The notes beneath the pieces are model-generated. The model did not search any database. It was not told the DNA's origin and saw nothing but the letters and a program-made list of their open reading frames with translations. From an uncultured Bacteriovoracaceae bacterium (GTDB taxonomy: Bacteria; Bdellovibrionota; Bacteriovoracia; Bacteriovoracales; Bacteriovoracaceae): a stretch of DNA of 61,779 nt. The DNA lies in the NCBI GenBank assembly GCA_938034385.1, contig CALHLC010000005.1, forward strand, positions 1 through 61,779, written 5' to 3'. Below, in pieces: positions 17,189-27,066 of this stretch; the first letter of the stretch is position 1; every line of letters begins with the position of its first letter. Both the position numbers and the translations under genes were made by a program.

Positions 17189-17739
17189 AACTCGTGGAAA
17201 AGTCTGACTTAGAAAAAAAGCAAGATGTACTTCAATTTAAAACAGATAAACTCTTTTCACTGAAACCTATAAGTTTAATTCCCCCATCTTTAAATAGGTA
17301 TAATGAAATTTTTGGATCATGCTCAAAAGACCCAATCTACAAATGGTTATTCACTAAAAGATTTCCGAATGGATATAGCCTGGAAGACGCTAAAGAATTT
17401 TTCTTGTGGGCCAAGCAAGGTTGGGAGCAAGGAACGCATTTTGTTTATCTACTTTCTGACCTTGATGGATCTATCGTTGGAAGCATAGATATCCGATCCA
17501 ATAACTTGGAACTTGCTGAAACTGGCTATTGGGTGAATGCAAAACATGGAGGCCTTGCAACAAATGCTTTAGCTAAAATTGCTGAAATAGCTAAGAAAGC
17601 AGGATATAAAGCACTTTTTGCTCAAGTTGAAGCTGCAAATGATCGATCTTTAAAAGTCTTGGAAAGAAATGGTTTTACTAGAGATGATAGCTTAAAGACG
17701 AATGAAAATTGTGATCAAGCTTATATAAAACACCTCTAA
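17185..17739 (+). CDS. GNAT-family N-acetyltransferase (RimJ/RimL-like)
   Basis: A 184-residue GNAT protein of the RimL type. It shows VGSIDIRSNNLELAETGYWV, then HGGLATNALAKIAEIA (the acetyl-CoA pyrophosphate loop region) and VEAANDRSLKVLERNGF, the usual end of the fold. It would acetylate an N-terminal amine or small molecule; the substrate is not evident. It is the last gene of the dinG operon and overlaps its neighbour by 4 bases. Confidence 0.85.
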   Translation: MKLVEKSDLEKKQDVLQFKTDKLFSLKPISLIPPSLNRYNEIFGSCSKDPIYKWLFTKRFPNGYSLEDAKEFFLWAKQGWEQGTHFVYLLSDLDGSIVGSIDIRSNNLELAETGYWVNAKHGGLATNALAKIAEIAKKAGYKALFAQVEAANDRSLKVLERNGFTRDDSLKTNENCDQAYIKHL

Positions 17740-17875
17740 GTTCGACTCTTTTTAAGAGTAAATAAAATGTTTTTAAGCTCATTAATAATCCCTAGATGTC
17801 GCTTCAAAATCATTTCAGAATCGAATCTATTATTATATCTTTAATATATTCAAATTAGTTTAATTAGAGGCCAAT

Positions 17876-19225
17876 ATGATCACTATTAAAAGAGGATTGG
17901 ATCTTCCAATCAATGGAGCACCTAAAAACACGCAAGATGTTCTTCCCAAAAAACCTTCAAGACTAGCTGTGGTTGGTTTTGACTTTGTTGGAATGAAACC
18001 AACGATGAGAGTTAAAGTCGGAGATAGCGTTAAAAAAGGTGACATCCTTTTTACTTGTAAAAAAACTGATGGAGTCATTTATACATCTCCATGTAGTGGA
18101 AAAGTTTTAGAAGTTAATCGTGGCGATAAAAGAGTTTTTCAATCTGTCGTTGTAGAAAACTCTGGTGATGATCATATTAGCTTTTCTAGTTATAAAGATA
18201 GTGACGCAAGCTCTTATTCAGTAGAGGAGATGAAAAATCTTTTATTAGAATCTGGAGAGTGGACAGCTCTTAGAGCAAGGCCTTTTTCGAAAGTCGCCGA
18301 CCCGCAAACACTGCCAAGTTCAATTTTTATCACTGCTACTGATACGAATCCACTAGCTGGTGATGTGAATGCAATACTTGCTCTTGATAATAATGAAGAA
18401 CTATTTAATGCTGGTATCAATGCTATCTCTAGACTTGGAATTCAAATACACTTATGTGTTGGGAAAGGATTCAAAGCAAAGAGCAATAATGAATTAGTAA
18501 AAGAGCATACATTTAGTGGAGTTCATCCTGCAGGAAATGTAGGAACTCATATACATCATATAGATCCAGTGTCTGCTAAAAAGATTGTTTGGCATATTGG
18601 GTATCAAGATATTATTGCATTAGGTGGTCTTTTAAAAACTGGAAAACTTCATACCGATAGATATATAGCTCTTGGCGGACCAAGAGTTAGAAATCCAAGA
18701 ATTTTTAAAGCAACTCGAGGAATGAATATTAAAGAGATTTTTGAAAGTGAAGTTTATGATTATTCTGATCTTAGATTTATCTCAGGTTCAGTCTTAAATG
18801 GAAGAACTGCTAATGGACCATTTGATTACCTTGGAAGATTTCATAATCAAGTCAGTGTCATTGAAGATAGTGCAAAAAGAGAATTTCTAGGTTGGCATAT
18901 GCCAGGAGCTAAAAAGTTTTCTCTCTCAAGAGCATTCTTATCAGCGTTCCTACCTAAGAAAAAATATGATTTTACAACGAATGCCAATGGATCACATCGG
19001 GCCTTATTATCAATTGGTAACTTTCAAAAAGTTATGCCTTTAGATATAGAGCCAACTTTTTTATTAAGAGCACTTCTTGGTGGAGATACAAATAGAGCTC
19101 AAGAACTTGGGGCCTTAGAGTTAGATGAAGAAGATGTAGCACTACTTAGTTTTGTAGATGCTGGAAAGAATGAATTTGGATCTTTGTTGAGAGAGAATTT
19201 AGCAGTCATTGAGAAGGAAGGGTAA
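17876..19225 (+). CDS. nqrA: Na+-translocating NADH:quinone reductase subunit A
   Basis: A 449-residue NqrA, the peripheral quinone-side subunit of the sodium pump. It opens with MITIKRGLDLPINGAP and carries FDFVGMKPTMRVKVGDSVKKGD, the standard NqrA opening, at full length (family about 446). GAGG lies 5 bases before the ATG. It heads six adjacent nqr genes with junctions of a few bases, as in Vibrio. The 136-base gap upstream must hold the operon promoter; I cannot point to a convincing -35/-10 pair in it. Confidence 0.97.
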   Translation: MITIKRGLDLPINGAPKNTQDVLPKKPSRLAVVGFDFVGMKPTMRVKVGDSVKKGDILFTCKKTDGVIYTSPCSGKVLEVNRGDKRVFQSVVVENSGDDHISFSSYKDSDASSYSVEEMKNLLLESGEWTALRARPFSKVADPQTLPSSIFITATDTNPLAGDVNAILALDNNEELFNAGINAISRLGIQIHLCVGKGFKAKSNNELVKEHTFSGVHPAGNVGTHIHHIDPVSAKKIVWHIGYQDIIALGGLLKTGKLHTDRYIALGGPRVRNPRIFKATRGMNIKEIFESEVYDYSDLRFISGSVLNGRTANGPFDYLGRFHNQVSVIEDSAKREFLGWHMPGAKKFSLSRAFLSAFLPKKKYDFTTNANGSHRALLSIGNFQKVMPLDIEPTFLLRALLGGDTNRAQELGALELDEEDVALLSFVDAGKNEFGSLLRENLAVIEKEG

Positions 19226-20469
19226 TGAGAGTTTTTGAGAATTTTTTTGATAAGCTAAAACCTAAATTTGAAAAAGGTGGAAAGTTAGAAAAGTTTTATG
19301 CGTTCTATGAAGCAGCAGATACTTTTATTTTAACTCCTTCTGATAAAACAAAAAAAAATGTACATATAGCTGATTCTCTAGATTTTAAGAGAACAATGAT
19401 CATGGTTGCTTGGGCCTTGCTCCCATGTGTTTTTATGGCCATGTATAATACTGGGTATCAAGCAAACCTTGCTGTTCATAATAATCCAGATCTTATAGCT
19501 AGTGGCTGGAGAGCAGGTATCATGAGCTTTCTTGCTGGTTCAAGTTTTCTTGGAACTATTCTTGGTTGGTTTGGGACTGGAATTGAAATGCATCCTGGAT
19601 CATTACTTGGAAATGTAATTTACGGATCACTTTTTTTCCTTCCAGCTTATATTGTGACGATGACAGTTGGTGGTTTATGGGAAGCACTTTTTGCTGCAGT
19701 AAGAGGCCATGAGATCAATGAAGGTTTTGTTGTTTCTGGTTTATTATTTCCATTAATTCTTCCTCCAAGTATTCCACTTTGGCAGATCGCTGTAGGGATT
19801 AGCTTTGGTGTTGTTATAGGAAAAGAAGTTTTTGGTGGAACTGGAAAAAATATTTTTAACCCAGCTCTAACAGCAAGGGTATTTTTATTCTTTGCTTACC
19901 CAGCTCAAATATCTGGAGATGCAGTTTGGACGGCAGTTGATGGCCATACTGGAGCAACAGCTCTCAGTGAATTAGTAAGTGGTGGAGTCGCAGCTCTTAG
20001 TACTTCTTGGTCAGATGCTTTCTGGGGATTTATTCCAGGTTCAATGGGCGAAACTTCTACTCTTGCTTGTTTATTTGGAGCAGCAGTTTTAATCGCAACT
20101 GGAATAGGATCTTGGAGAATCATGCTCTCTTGTACGATAGGAATGATTCTTACAAGTATGCTTTTAAATTCAATTGGAAGTGAAACAAATGAAATGATGA
20201 ATGTTCCATGGTCTTGGCACTTTGTATTAGGATCGTTTGCATTTGCTACAGTTTTCATGGCAACTGACCCAGTCAGTGCAACTCAAACAACGATGGGTAA
20301 ATGGGTTTATGGATTTTTAATAGGTTGCCTTGGATTATTAGTCCGAGCAATCAACCCGGCCTATCCCGAGGGATGGATGCTTGCTATCTTATTTATGAAT
20401 GCCTTTGCTCCATTAATTGATTGGTTTGTTTTAAATAGTAATGTGAAACGTAGACAGAGGAGAGCGTAA
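19225..20469 (+). CDS. nqrB: Na+-translocating NADH:quinone reductase subunit B
   Basis: A 414-residue multi-spanning subunit that carries covalent FMN and forms part of the ion pathway. The flavin-attachment threonine is in DGHTGATALS (T245); the family motif is SGAT, and here the first residue is Thr. Other family stretches are present (GKNIFNPALTARVFLFFAYP and TDPVSATQT). It overlaps nqrA by one base (TAATG). Confidence 0.96.
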   Translation: MRVFENFFDKLKPKFEKGGKLEKFYAFYEAADTFILTPSDKTKKNVHIADSLDFKRTMIMVAWALLPCVFMAMYNTGYQANLAVHNNPDLIASGWRAGIMSFLAGSSFLGTILGWFGTGIEMHPGSLLGNVIYGSLFFLPAYIVTMTVGGLWEALFAAVRGHEINEGFVVSGLLFPLILPPSIPLWQIAVGISFGVVIGKEVFGGTGKNIFNPALTARVFLFFAYPAQISGDAVWTAVDGHTGATALSELVSGGVAALSTSWSDAFWGFIPGSMGETSTLACLFGAAVLIATGIGSWRIMLSCTIGMILTSMLLNSIGSETNEMMNVPWSWHFVLGSFAFATVFMATDPVSATQTTMGKWVYGFLIGCLGLLVRAINPAYPEGWMLAILFMNAFAPLIDWFVLNSNVKRRQRRA

Positions 20470-20470
20470 G

Positions 20471-21190
20471 ATGAAAACACTTTTAGTCGCATTTATTCTT
20501 TGTTTATTTTGTTCTGCAATTGTTTCAACGACTGCTGTTACTTTAAGACCAAAGCAAGAATATAATAAAGATATTGATATGAAGAAAAATGTTTTAAAGG
20601 CATCCGGTGAAGCTTTTAGTGAATCTGATGACATAAAAACTGTTTTTAATAATATGATCACTTCCGTTTATATTGATATGGACTCAGGTTCAGTAGTTAG
20701 CGAGCTTTCAAAAGACGATAAAAAAATTGAAGTTGCTATTCCTGATGAACTAGATAGAGGTGGTTTAAGTACAAGAAAAAAATATACTCAAATTTACTTA
20801 AAGAAAGATTCATCTGGAAGTATTCAAAATATTATCCTACCAATTTCATCTAAAGGGCTATGGTCTACGATGCTTGGATTTGTTGCTCTAGAGAGTGATG
20901 CAAAAACAGTGAAAGGTTTTTCATATTATTCTCACGGTGAGACTCCAGGTCTTGGTGGAGAAGTTGATAATCCAAAATGGAAAGCACAGTGGATAGGGAA
21001 AAAAGTTTTTGATGAAAATGGCAACCCTAAAATAGATGTTACTAAAAACAACACTGGTTCAGTTCACGAAGTTGACGCCTTAAGTGGGGCAACTATTACT
21101 GGTGATGGAGTAGAGTCTTCTATGCTTTATTGGTTAAGTGATCATGGGTATGGGAAGTTTCTAGATAAAGTTAAAGAAGGAGTTTTATAA
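20471..21190 (+). CDS. nqrC: Na+-translocating NADH:quinone reductase subunit C
   Basis: A 239-residue subunit with one N-terminal membrane anchor and a periplasmic domain that binds covalent FMN. The flavinylation motif LSGATITG holds the acceptor threonine at T208. [19 protein letters not shown] is the family's conserved surface. Flavin attachment needs ApbE, which is encoded about 6 kb downstream at 27066. Confidence 0.96.
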   Translation: MKTLLVAFILCLFCSAIVSTTAVTLRPKQEYNKDIDMKKNVLKASGEAFSESDDIKTVFNNMITSVYIDMDSGSVVSELSKDDKKIEVAIPDELDRGGLSTRKKYTQIYLKKDSSGSIQNIILPISSKGLWSTMLGFVALESDAKTVKGFSYYSHGETPGLGGEVDNPKWKAQWIGKKVFDENGNPKIDVTKNNTGSVHEVDALSGATITGDGVESSMLYWLSDHGYGKFLDKVKEGVL

Positions 21191-21810
21191 TGAAGGTAAA
21201 GGAATTACTCTTTGATCCAATTTTAAAAAATAATCCAATTGCACTTCAAATTCTAGGAGTTTGTTCCGCTCTTGCTGTAACAGTACGATTAGATCAAGTT
21301 CTTATTATGTGTTTAGCTCTTACTTTTGTTTGTGCTTTATCATCATTTTTTGTGTCAGTTATTAGAAATCATATCCCAAGTTCAATTCGAATTATTGTTC
21401 AAATGACGATTATTGCTTCTATGGTTATTCTCGTGAATGAGTTTTTAAAAGCTTATGCATACGATGTTTCTAAGTCGATGGCCGTATATGTCGGACTAAT
21501 TATTACAAATTGTATTGTCATGGGGAGAACCGAAGGCTTTGCAATGAAGAATTCACCATTTGCTTCTCTTCTTGATGGGATTGGAAATGGAATCGGTTAT
21601 TCTTTTGTACTTATTGTGGTTGGGATCTTTAGAGAATTATTAGGATCTGGAAAACTTCTTGGATATACAATACTTCCATTAGTTAGAGACGGAGGGTGGT
21701 ACCCATCTAATGGTTTAATGATTTTACCGCCAAGTGCATTTTTTATTATTGGATTAATTATTTGGGTGATTAGAACTTATTATCCAGATCAAATGGAAGA
21801 GAGTAATTAG
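21190..21810 (+). CDS. nqrD: Na+-translocating NADH:quinone reductase subunit D
   Basis: A 206-residue, six-helix inner-membrane subunit. NqrD and NqrE together hold an iron centre bound by cysteines in inverted half-helices. The family block [16 protein letters not shown] carries one of these cysteines, with another in the first half ([10 protein letters not shown]). It overlaps nqrC by one base and is followed by nqrE after one base. Confidence 0.96.
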   Translation: MKVKELLFDPILKNNPIALQILGVCSALAVTVRLDQVLIMCLALTFVCALSSFFVSVIRNHIPSSIRIIVQMTIIASMVILVNEFLKAYAYDVSKSMAVYVGLIITNCIVMGRTEGFAMKNSPFASLLDGIGNGIGYSFVLIVVGIFRELLGSGKLLGYTILPLVRDGGWYPSNGLMILPPSAFFIIGLIIWVIRTYYPDQMEESN

Positions 21811-21811
21811 T

Positions 21812-22420
21812 ATGGAAAATTATATAAATATTTTTGTAAAGGCTGTTTTCATAGAAAACCTTGCTCTAACTTTTTTCTTAGGAATGTGTACTTTCCTAGC
21901 AGTTTCTAAAAAAGTTAGTACGGCCATTGGTTTAGGAATAGCTGTTATTGCAGTTCAGACAATTACTATCCCAGCAAATAATTTAATCTATACATATTTT
22001 TTAAAACCAGGAGCTCTTGCTTGGGCCGGGTATCCTGACTTAGATTTATCTTTCTTAGGATTAATTTGTTATATCGGTGTTATAGCAGCGATCGTTCAAA
22101 TTCTAGAAATGTTTTTAGATAAATATGTTCCAGCTCTTTATAATACTCTTGGAATTTTCCTTCCCTTAATTACTGTAAATTGTGCCATCTTAGGTGGATC
22201 ACTTTTCATGGTAGAGAGAGGATATGATTTTGCTGAATCTGTTACTTACGGATTAGGGTCTGGGTTTGGTTGGGCATTAGCAATTATGGCCCTAGCCGGA
22301 ATTAGAGAAAAATTAAGTTATAGTGATGTTCCTAAAGGACTTAGGGGCTTAGGTATTACATTTATTACCGTTGGTTTAATGGCCATCGTTTTTATGTGTT
22401 TTGGTGGAATACAATTATAA
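21812..22420 (+). CDS. nqrE: Na+-translocating NADH:quinone reductase subunit E
   Basis: A 202-residue paralogue of NqrD with inverted topology. [18 protein letters not shown] and [19 protein letters not shown] carry the cysteines that complete the NqrD/E iron site. Loading of that iron is attributed to NqrM, encoded at 29346 in this window. Confidence 0.96.
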   Translation: MENYINIFVKAVFIENLALTFFLGMCTFLAVSKKVSTAIGLGIAVIAVQTITIPANNLIYTYFLKPGALAWAGYPDLDLSFLGLICYIGVIAAIVQILEMFLDKYVPALYNTLGIFLPLITVNCAILGGSLFMVERGYDFAESVTYGLGSGFGWALAIMALAGIREKLSYSDVPKGLRGLGITFITVGLMAIVFMCFGGIQL

Positions 22421-22452
22421 GTTGCTTTTAAAGCACTTCTTCGGAGAAGAAT

Positions 22453-23685
22453 ATGGATATAACGATTGTTTTAGGGATTTTTATGTTTACGGCCATTATC
22501 TTGGCCCTTGTTTCAATTATTTTGGTTGCAAGAAAAGGACTAGTTAATACTGGTGATATTAATATAAAAATTAATCATGATGATGATAAAACATTAACCA
22601 TCCCAGCTGGTGGAAAATTATTAAATGCTCTTGCTGATCAAAAAATATTTTTAAGCTCAGCTTGTGGTGGTGGTGGAACTTGTGCTCAGTGTAAGGTGAA
22701 AGTTTTTGAAGGTGGTGGAGATATACTGCCAACTGAAAAATCTCATATCAATAACAAAGAAGCTAAAGAAGGATGGAGACTTTCATGCCAAGTAACTTGC
22801 AAGCAAGATATGAGCATAGAAGTAGAGCCAGAATTTTTTGGGGTAAAAAAATGGCAGTGTAAAGTTAGATCTAATAATAACGTTGCAACATTTATTAAAG
22901 AATTAGTTTTAGAATTACCAACAGGTGAGTCAGTTCCATTTAGAGCTGGTGGATATATTCAAATTGAATGTCCTCCTCATATTGCTGATTATAAAGATTT
23001 TGATATTGATGAAGAATACAAAGGTTCATGGGATCATTTTAAAATGTGGCAATATAAGTCTGTTGTTAAAGAAGATGTTATTAGAGCATATTCAATGGCA
23101 AACTATCCTGAAGAAACAGGAATTATCATGTTAAATGTTAGGATTGCATCACCTCCTCCAAGAGGCCCAGCTGGAATTCCGCCAGGACAGATGAGTTCAT
23201 ACATCTTTAACTTAAAGCCTGGTGATGATGTAACTATCTCTGGTCCGTACGGAGAGTTTTTTGCCAAAGAAACAAAAAACGAGATGATTTTTGTTGGTGG
23301 GGGAGCAGGAATGGCCCCGATGAGATCACATATCTTTGATCAGTTTAGAAGGATTAATACTGATAGAAAGGTAAGCTTTTGGTATGGAGCGCGATCTGTT
23401 AAAGAAATGTTCTATGTAAATGATTTTGATACTATCCAAAAAGAAAATCCAAATTTTTCATGGCATGTCGCTTTATCTGATAAGCAACCAGAGGATGATT
23501 GGAGTGGGTATGAAGGATTTATTCACAACGTATTATTTGAAGAGTATTTAAAAAATCACCCTGCACCTGAGGATTGTGAGTATTACCTTTGTGGACCTCC
23601 AATTATGAATAAGTGTGTTATTGATATGCTTATTGATTTAGGGGTTGAAAGAGAGAGCATCGCTCTTGATGATTTTGGTGGTTAG
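22453..23685 (+). CDS. nqrF: Na+-translocating NADH:quinone reductase subunit F
   Basis: A 410-residue NADH-oxidising subunit: an N-terminal membrane helix, a plant-type [2Fe-2S] ferredoxin domain ([15 protein letters not shown] and a later SCQV), and a ferredoxin-NADP reductase-like domain with RAYSMAN (FAD) and [12 protein letters not shown] (NADH side). It starts 32 bases after nqrE; that gap can fold into a short hairpin (CTTCT-TCGG-AGAAG) that includes its own GGAG ribosome site. This is the entry point of electrons into the pump. Confidence 0.97.
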   Translation: MDITIVLGIFMFTAIILALVSIILVARKGLVNTGDINIKINHDDDKTLTIPAGGKLLNALADQKIFLSSACGGGGTCAQCKVKVFEGGGDILPTEKSHINNKEAKEGWRLSCQVTCKQDMSIEVEPEFFGVKKWQCKVRSNNNVATFIKELVLELPTGESVPFRAGGYIQIECPPHIADYKDFDIDEEYKGSWDHFKMWQYKSVVKEDVIRAYSMANYPEETGIIMLNVRIASPPPRGPAGIPPGQMSSYIFNLKPGDDVTISGPYGEFFAKETKNEMIFVGGGAGMAPMRSHIFDQFRRINTDRKVSFWYGARSVKEMFYVNDFDTIQKENPNFSWHVALSDKQPEDDWSGYEGFIHNVLFEEYLKNHPAPEDCEYYLCGPPIMNKCVIDMLIDLGVERESIALDDFGG

Positions 23686-23689
23686 GACT

Positions 23690-24046
23690 TTGAAGACAAT
23701 CTTATTAAGTCTTTTTATCATCTCTTGCTCTAACTTACAGCAAGAGCAAACTCTTGGAGCTTTAGAAGTTTCAGAAATTCAAAGTGGATTAAACTCTAAA
23801 AAAGCTGAACTTAGAGATTGTTTTAATTTGAACAATTTTTCTGGACCAGAAGTGATTGATTTATCTTTTATCATCAATGGAGAAGGCAATGTTCAAGATT
23901 TGGGAGTTAAGTCACAAGGAAAACAACTCAACAAGAAAAGTGAAAACTGCTTCATTTCAACATTAAAAAATTTAAAGTATTCAAAACCTCATGGAGGGGG
24001 AATTGTGAAAGTGCGCCAGCCAATGAGCTTTCAATCCAATTTATAA
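23690..24046 (+). CDS. Lipoprotein with AgmX/TonB-like C-terminal domain
   Basis: I start it at TTG 23690, four bases after the nqrF stop, giving MKTILLSLFIISCSN, a lipoprotein signal with the lipid-accepting cysteine near residue 13. Earlier in-frame starts lie inside nqrF and lack a signal. The rest (about 118 residues in all) follows the AgmX/PglI C-terminal pattern: RDCFNLNNF..., LSFIINGEGNVQDLGV, ENCFISTLKNLKY, GGGIVKVRQPM. This TonB-like fold is common in predatory and gliding deltaproteobacteria. Co-transcription with nqr is likely from spacing; a functional link is not shown. Confidence 0.75.
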   Translation: MKTILLSLFIISCSNLQQEQTLGALEVSEIQSGLNSKKAELRDCFNLNNFSGPEVIDLSFIINGEGNVQDLGVKSQGKQLNKKSENCFISTLKNLKYSKPHGGGIVKVRQPMSFQSNL

Positions 24047-24195
24047 GCGATTCAGTCTTTAATGTTCTTACTTTTATGAAGAACTTACTTACACTATCTA
24101 TCTCGTAAGAAAATATGAAGAGGATTCTCAATACAAATATTTAGAAATATTTCAATATGTCGTTATTCAATTAATTCATATCTAAGGAAGCGATG

Positions 24196-25983
24196 ATGAT
24201 AAAAAGTATTTATCTAGGTCTAATAGTATCTAGTATTTCTGCAATGGCCTTATGTCCATTTCAAAGTAGAAGTTTGCAAAAACTTCGAGATAAGGCACAA
24301 AACTTAGATCAAAAGATCATTCAACTTCAAGGATATAGTGGTCAATGCCCTGACTTGAACGCCGTAACAGAGCATTTAAAAACCATTACCCAAACTTCAA
24401 CAAAGATTTATTCAGCTCTAGCAAAAAGTAAAAGCGAATCTAATACAAATTTGAATCTATTATCTAAATTTGAAGGAGAAATTTCTAATACCCTAGGATC
24501 TATAAAAGAAATAGGGAATTTTATTTCTCATAGAAGATCTAATGATAAATGTTCAAATGAGTTCAACAAACAATCAGTAGGACAATCTGTTCTTGGGGTT
24601 TTCAACGAACTTTCTCCATTGATTATTTCTTCATTTCCTGCTTTTGCTCCCTATGTTGAAGGAATTAGAGCAGCCGGAAATATAGCTAATAGCGTGGTTC
24701 AATTTACTCAGGCAAGGAGAGAGAAGTATTCTATGCACGAGGTACAAAATAGAAAAACTTTTATTGAAGTTAGTTGCTTATTGCATGATCTAGGAATGAA
24801 TACATATTCAATTGATAAATCTTTGAATGGAAATGAAAAATTATTTGAAGATCAGAAAAAAGATTATCAAAAGAGAGTAGAGGGAAAAGTAAGAGAGATC
24901 ACGGAGGATGGAAGTTTTTTAAAAATGGCTGCTTCAGATATTAAAGAGATTGAGACTATACTTTTACTTAAAATAGAAGAAGCTCTTAATAATGACTTCC
25001 TAAGAAGGTTAGAGGATGAGCCAGAAGATTTGGAAGATGATGAAGAGGAAGAAGAAAGAGAAATTGATTATAATGAAAGAGCGACGTCAATTAGCTCTGA
25101 GTTTGTATGCAAGTTAACTCTAAGGTATTTACTAAAAAGTCATAATGGAGTGTCACGTTTAAATAGATTAAAGTCTTACCTTTCTTTTTATCAAATTATT
25201 AGTGATCTAAAAGGTGATGAGCTAATATCAATCGAGTTTGAAATTAAAAATAATGAACTTAGTGATTTCTTAGTAGTTGAGGATGGTGAAGAGTGTGATT
25301 TGGAAAAATTTAATGAGATCTTTGAATTTGTTGCTAGCTACGTTTCAAGTGATTCTGAAGGGTTAATGAGTCCTGATAATGTTGTTTATAAACAACATGC
25401 TCACGAGGTGAATTCCTTACAAGATTTATATTTTTATAAAAATCTTCTAGAGAAGAAACAAGAAGTTTTAAAACAATTCTCAAATGAAAATGTAAGTATT
25501 GATTTAAGTGAAATCTATACTTTAGAAAAGAAAATTGTAAATTCACTCTTTCAGGGAAAAGCATTTTCCTATTATTGGCTTTTATATAATGCTCAAAGAG
25601 GAATTGATTATCTAAAAACATTTGAGAAAAAAATCTCTAGGAAAGAGTATGCATCATATTCTAATCAGAAAAAAAGATGTAATGCAATGATGCAAACTTT
25701 AAGGGACTTTAGGCATGCGAGTAACTTATTTCAAAGTACTGAACTCTATTGTGAGCAAATGGACTTTTTAACCTCTAAAGTAGAGCATGCGAGTTATTAT
25801 TCGATGTGTAACTCATTATATAAAGCTTACAGACCTCATACTTATAACCCTTATGGAATGTTTGGAATAAAGAGAAACTTGAATTCTAAAATAGCTATTT
25901 TTTCGAAGCACTTAGAAGGAGTTGAGTCAAAAGCGAAAGACTTAGAAATATTAAGTAAACAGGAAGGGTGTTATAGAATATAG
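24196..25983 (+). CDS. Large exported hypothetical protein
   Basis: Two ATG codons are adjacent (24193 and 24196); the second is better spaced from AAGGA. The ~595-residue protein has a signal peptide (IKSIYLGLIVSSISAMA) probably cleaved before LCPF. It is largely helical, with coiled-coil-like stretches early on and a very acidic stretch near residues 275-292 (DEPEDLEDDEEEEERE). Eleven or so cysteines are spread through it, consistent with disulphides in the periplasm. No family recognised. A strong hairpin terminator overlaps its stop codon. Confidence 0.75.
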   Translation: MIKSIYLGLIVSSISAMALCPFQSRSLQKLRDKAQNLDQKIIQLQGYSGQCPDLNAVTEHLKTITQTSTKIYSALAKSKSESNTNLNLLSKFEGEISNTLGSIKEIGNFISHRRSNDKCSNEFNKQSVGQSVLGVFNELSPLIISSFPAFAPYVEGIRAAGNIANSVVQFTQARREKYSMHEVQNRKTFIEVSCLLHDLGMNTYSIDKSLNGNEKLFEDQKKDYQKRVEGKVREITEDGSFLKMAASDIKEIETILLLKIEEALNNDFLRRLEDEPEDLEDDEEEEEREIDYNERATSISSEFVCKLTLRYLLKSHNGVSRLNRLKSYLSFYQIISDLKGDELISIEFEIKNNELSDFLVVEDGEECDLEKFNEIFEFVASYVSSDSEGLMSPDNVVYKQHAHEVNSLQDLYFYKNLLEKKQEVLKQFSNENVSIDLSEIYTLEKKIVNSLFQGKAFSYYWLLYNAQRGIDYLKTFEKKISRKEYASYSNQKKRCNAMMQTLRDFRHASNLFQSTELYCEQMDFLTSKVEHASYYSMCNSLYKAYRPHTYNPYGMFGIKRNLNSKIAIFSKHLEGVESKAKDLEILSKQEGCYRI

Positions 25984-26010
25984 AGACTGAAAAATACTTC
26001 TCAGTCTCTA
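25981..26010. terminator. Bidirectional hairpin terminator
   Basis: TAGAGACTGA (25981-25990) pairs perfectly with TCAGTCTCTA (26001-26010) around a 10-base loop, followed by GTTTTATT. It lies between convergent genes and includes the stop codon of the upstream one. On the minus strand the trailing T-run is weak. Confidence 0.7.
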
Positions 26011-26023
26011 GTTTTATTGAAAA

Positions 26024-26362
26024 TTAGAATTTAGATAGTTTTCCAAGCTTTTCAGCAATTAGGTAATAAAATAAAGCTCTATGCTTATGTCTATTAGATT
26101 TCCCTATCTTTTTAATTGCATACTCTATAGCAGCATCTGCTTTATCACCTTTAACTTTTAGTTTATTAGCAACAAAGTTTTTCTTAATTGTAGCAATTTC
26201 CTTTCTATCAGTTGCTGCAACCCATCTAGCGTCAGCTTTATAAAGACTTGGACCCAAGCTCTTACAAATTCCTGCAAACTTTTTTTCGTTAACTTTAAGT
26301 CTTCTTCTTTTTGCAGCACCCTGTGCATTTTTAAATGCGTGATCAAATTTTGAAACGGCCAT
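26024..26362 (-). CDS. DUF2853 family protein
   Basis: A 112-residue basic, helical cytoplasmic protein that fits DUF2853: GPSLYKADARWVAATDRKEIATIKKNFVANKL and a closing RALFYYLIAEKLGKLSKF, equal to the family's VTFYYLLAEKfgKL. GGAGG lies 4 bases before the ATG. The biochemical role of the family is not known. A second frame on the same strand is open here but lacks family features. Confidence 0.85.
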   Translation of the reverse strand: MAVSKFDHAFKNAQGAAKRRRLKVNEKKFAGICKSLGPSLYKADARWVAATDRKEIATIKKNFVANKLKVKGDKADAAIEYAIKKIGKSNRHKHRALFYYLIAEKLGKLSKF

Positions 26363-26454
26363 ATAACCTCCATTGTTAGTCTTGCCAATTATTTATACTT
26401 AAATTGTACAAAGAAATTATTTTTAATTGCAAGAAAAAGATTTACACTTAAGTA

Positions 26455-27066
26455 ATGATACGGATCCTTGGATTAATTTTTTTAATTGGATGTTCATCTT
26501 TAGATGCAAATGGGCTTACCTTGTACCCAGTATTTGACCGTGGAACTCCGTTTATTTGCACTAAGGGCGTAAAAGCAGGACCTGGGCGGTCTCATAATTC
26601 CAAAACTTCAAAATATGCTGTTGATTTACAATTAAAAGGAGTTAGTGATCTTTTGAGCGTCTTTTCAGGAACCGTCATTGCTGTCACAAATTGTAAAAAT
26701 AGAAAGAGTAGCTGTGGTTCGGGATATGGAAACTTTGTAAAGGTTTTATCAAAGTCTGGATATATTGCTTTCTATTCTCACTTAAATAAAGTCTTTGTGA
26801 GAACAGGACAAAGAGTGAAGGTAGGGCAAAGGATTGGGAGTCAAGGGCGATCTGGCCACGCAAGCGGGCCTCATACACACTTTTCTATCCATCACTCTTG
26901 GATTAACCAAGGGATGCGGGCTCATCAAAACTCTAAAACTCTTTTACCAAAGTCCATAAATTATAATTTTAATGTCTGTGCTGATAAGGCATGTACCAGC
27001 CGATCTATTATTAAAGCATCAAAATTAACTTGCCGTACAAAGAGATTGAAAATATATAGATTCTAA
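26455..27066 (+). CDS. M23-family (LytM) peptidase-like lipoprotein
   Basis: A 203-residue lipoprotein (MIRILGLIFLIGCSS, lipobox LIGC). The M23 metallopeptidase fold is shown by SKYAVDLQ (the zinc-ligand aspartate), FSGTVIAV, GNFVKVLSKSGYIAFYSHLNKV, GQRVKVGQRIG and SGPHTHFSIH (HxH zinc/catalytic motif). A histidine that could complete the zinc site is in GRSHNSKTSKYAVD. It probably cuts peptidoglycan cross-links in the periplasm. A TAA two bases ahead in frame fixes ATG 26455 as the start; there is no Shine-Dalgarno site. Its stop overlaps the apbE start by one base. Confidence 0.88.
   Translation: MIRILGLIFLIGCSSLDANGLTLYPVFDRGTPFICTKGVKAGPGRSHNSKTSKYAVDLQLKGVSDLLSVFSGTVIAVTNCKNRKSSCGSGYGNFVKVLSKSGYIAFYSHLNKVFVRTGQRVKVGQRIGSQGRSGHASGPHTHFSIHHSWINQGMRAHQNSKTLLPKSINYNFNVCADKACTSRSIIKASKLTCRTKRLKIYRF

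Noticed and set aside
17741-17775. ACTCTT-TTT-AAGAGT hairpin as a terminator after the GNAT gene
   Set aside because: The stem is six AT-rich pairs and the following sequence is A-rich, not a T-run on the plus strand.
26158-26388. Second minus-strand frame over the DUF2853 gene
   Set aside because: It lacks any family match, while the other frame matches DUF2853 throughout and has GGAGG at the right spacing.
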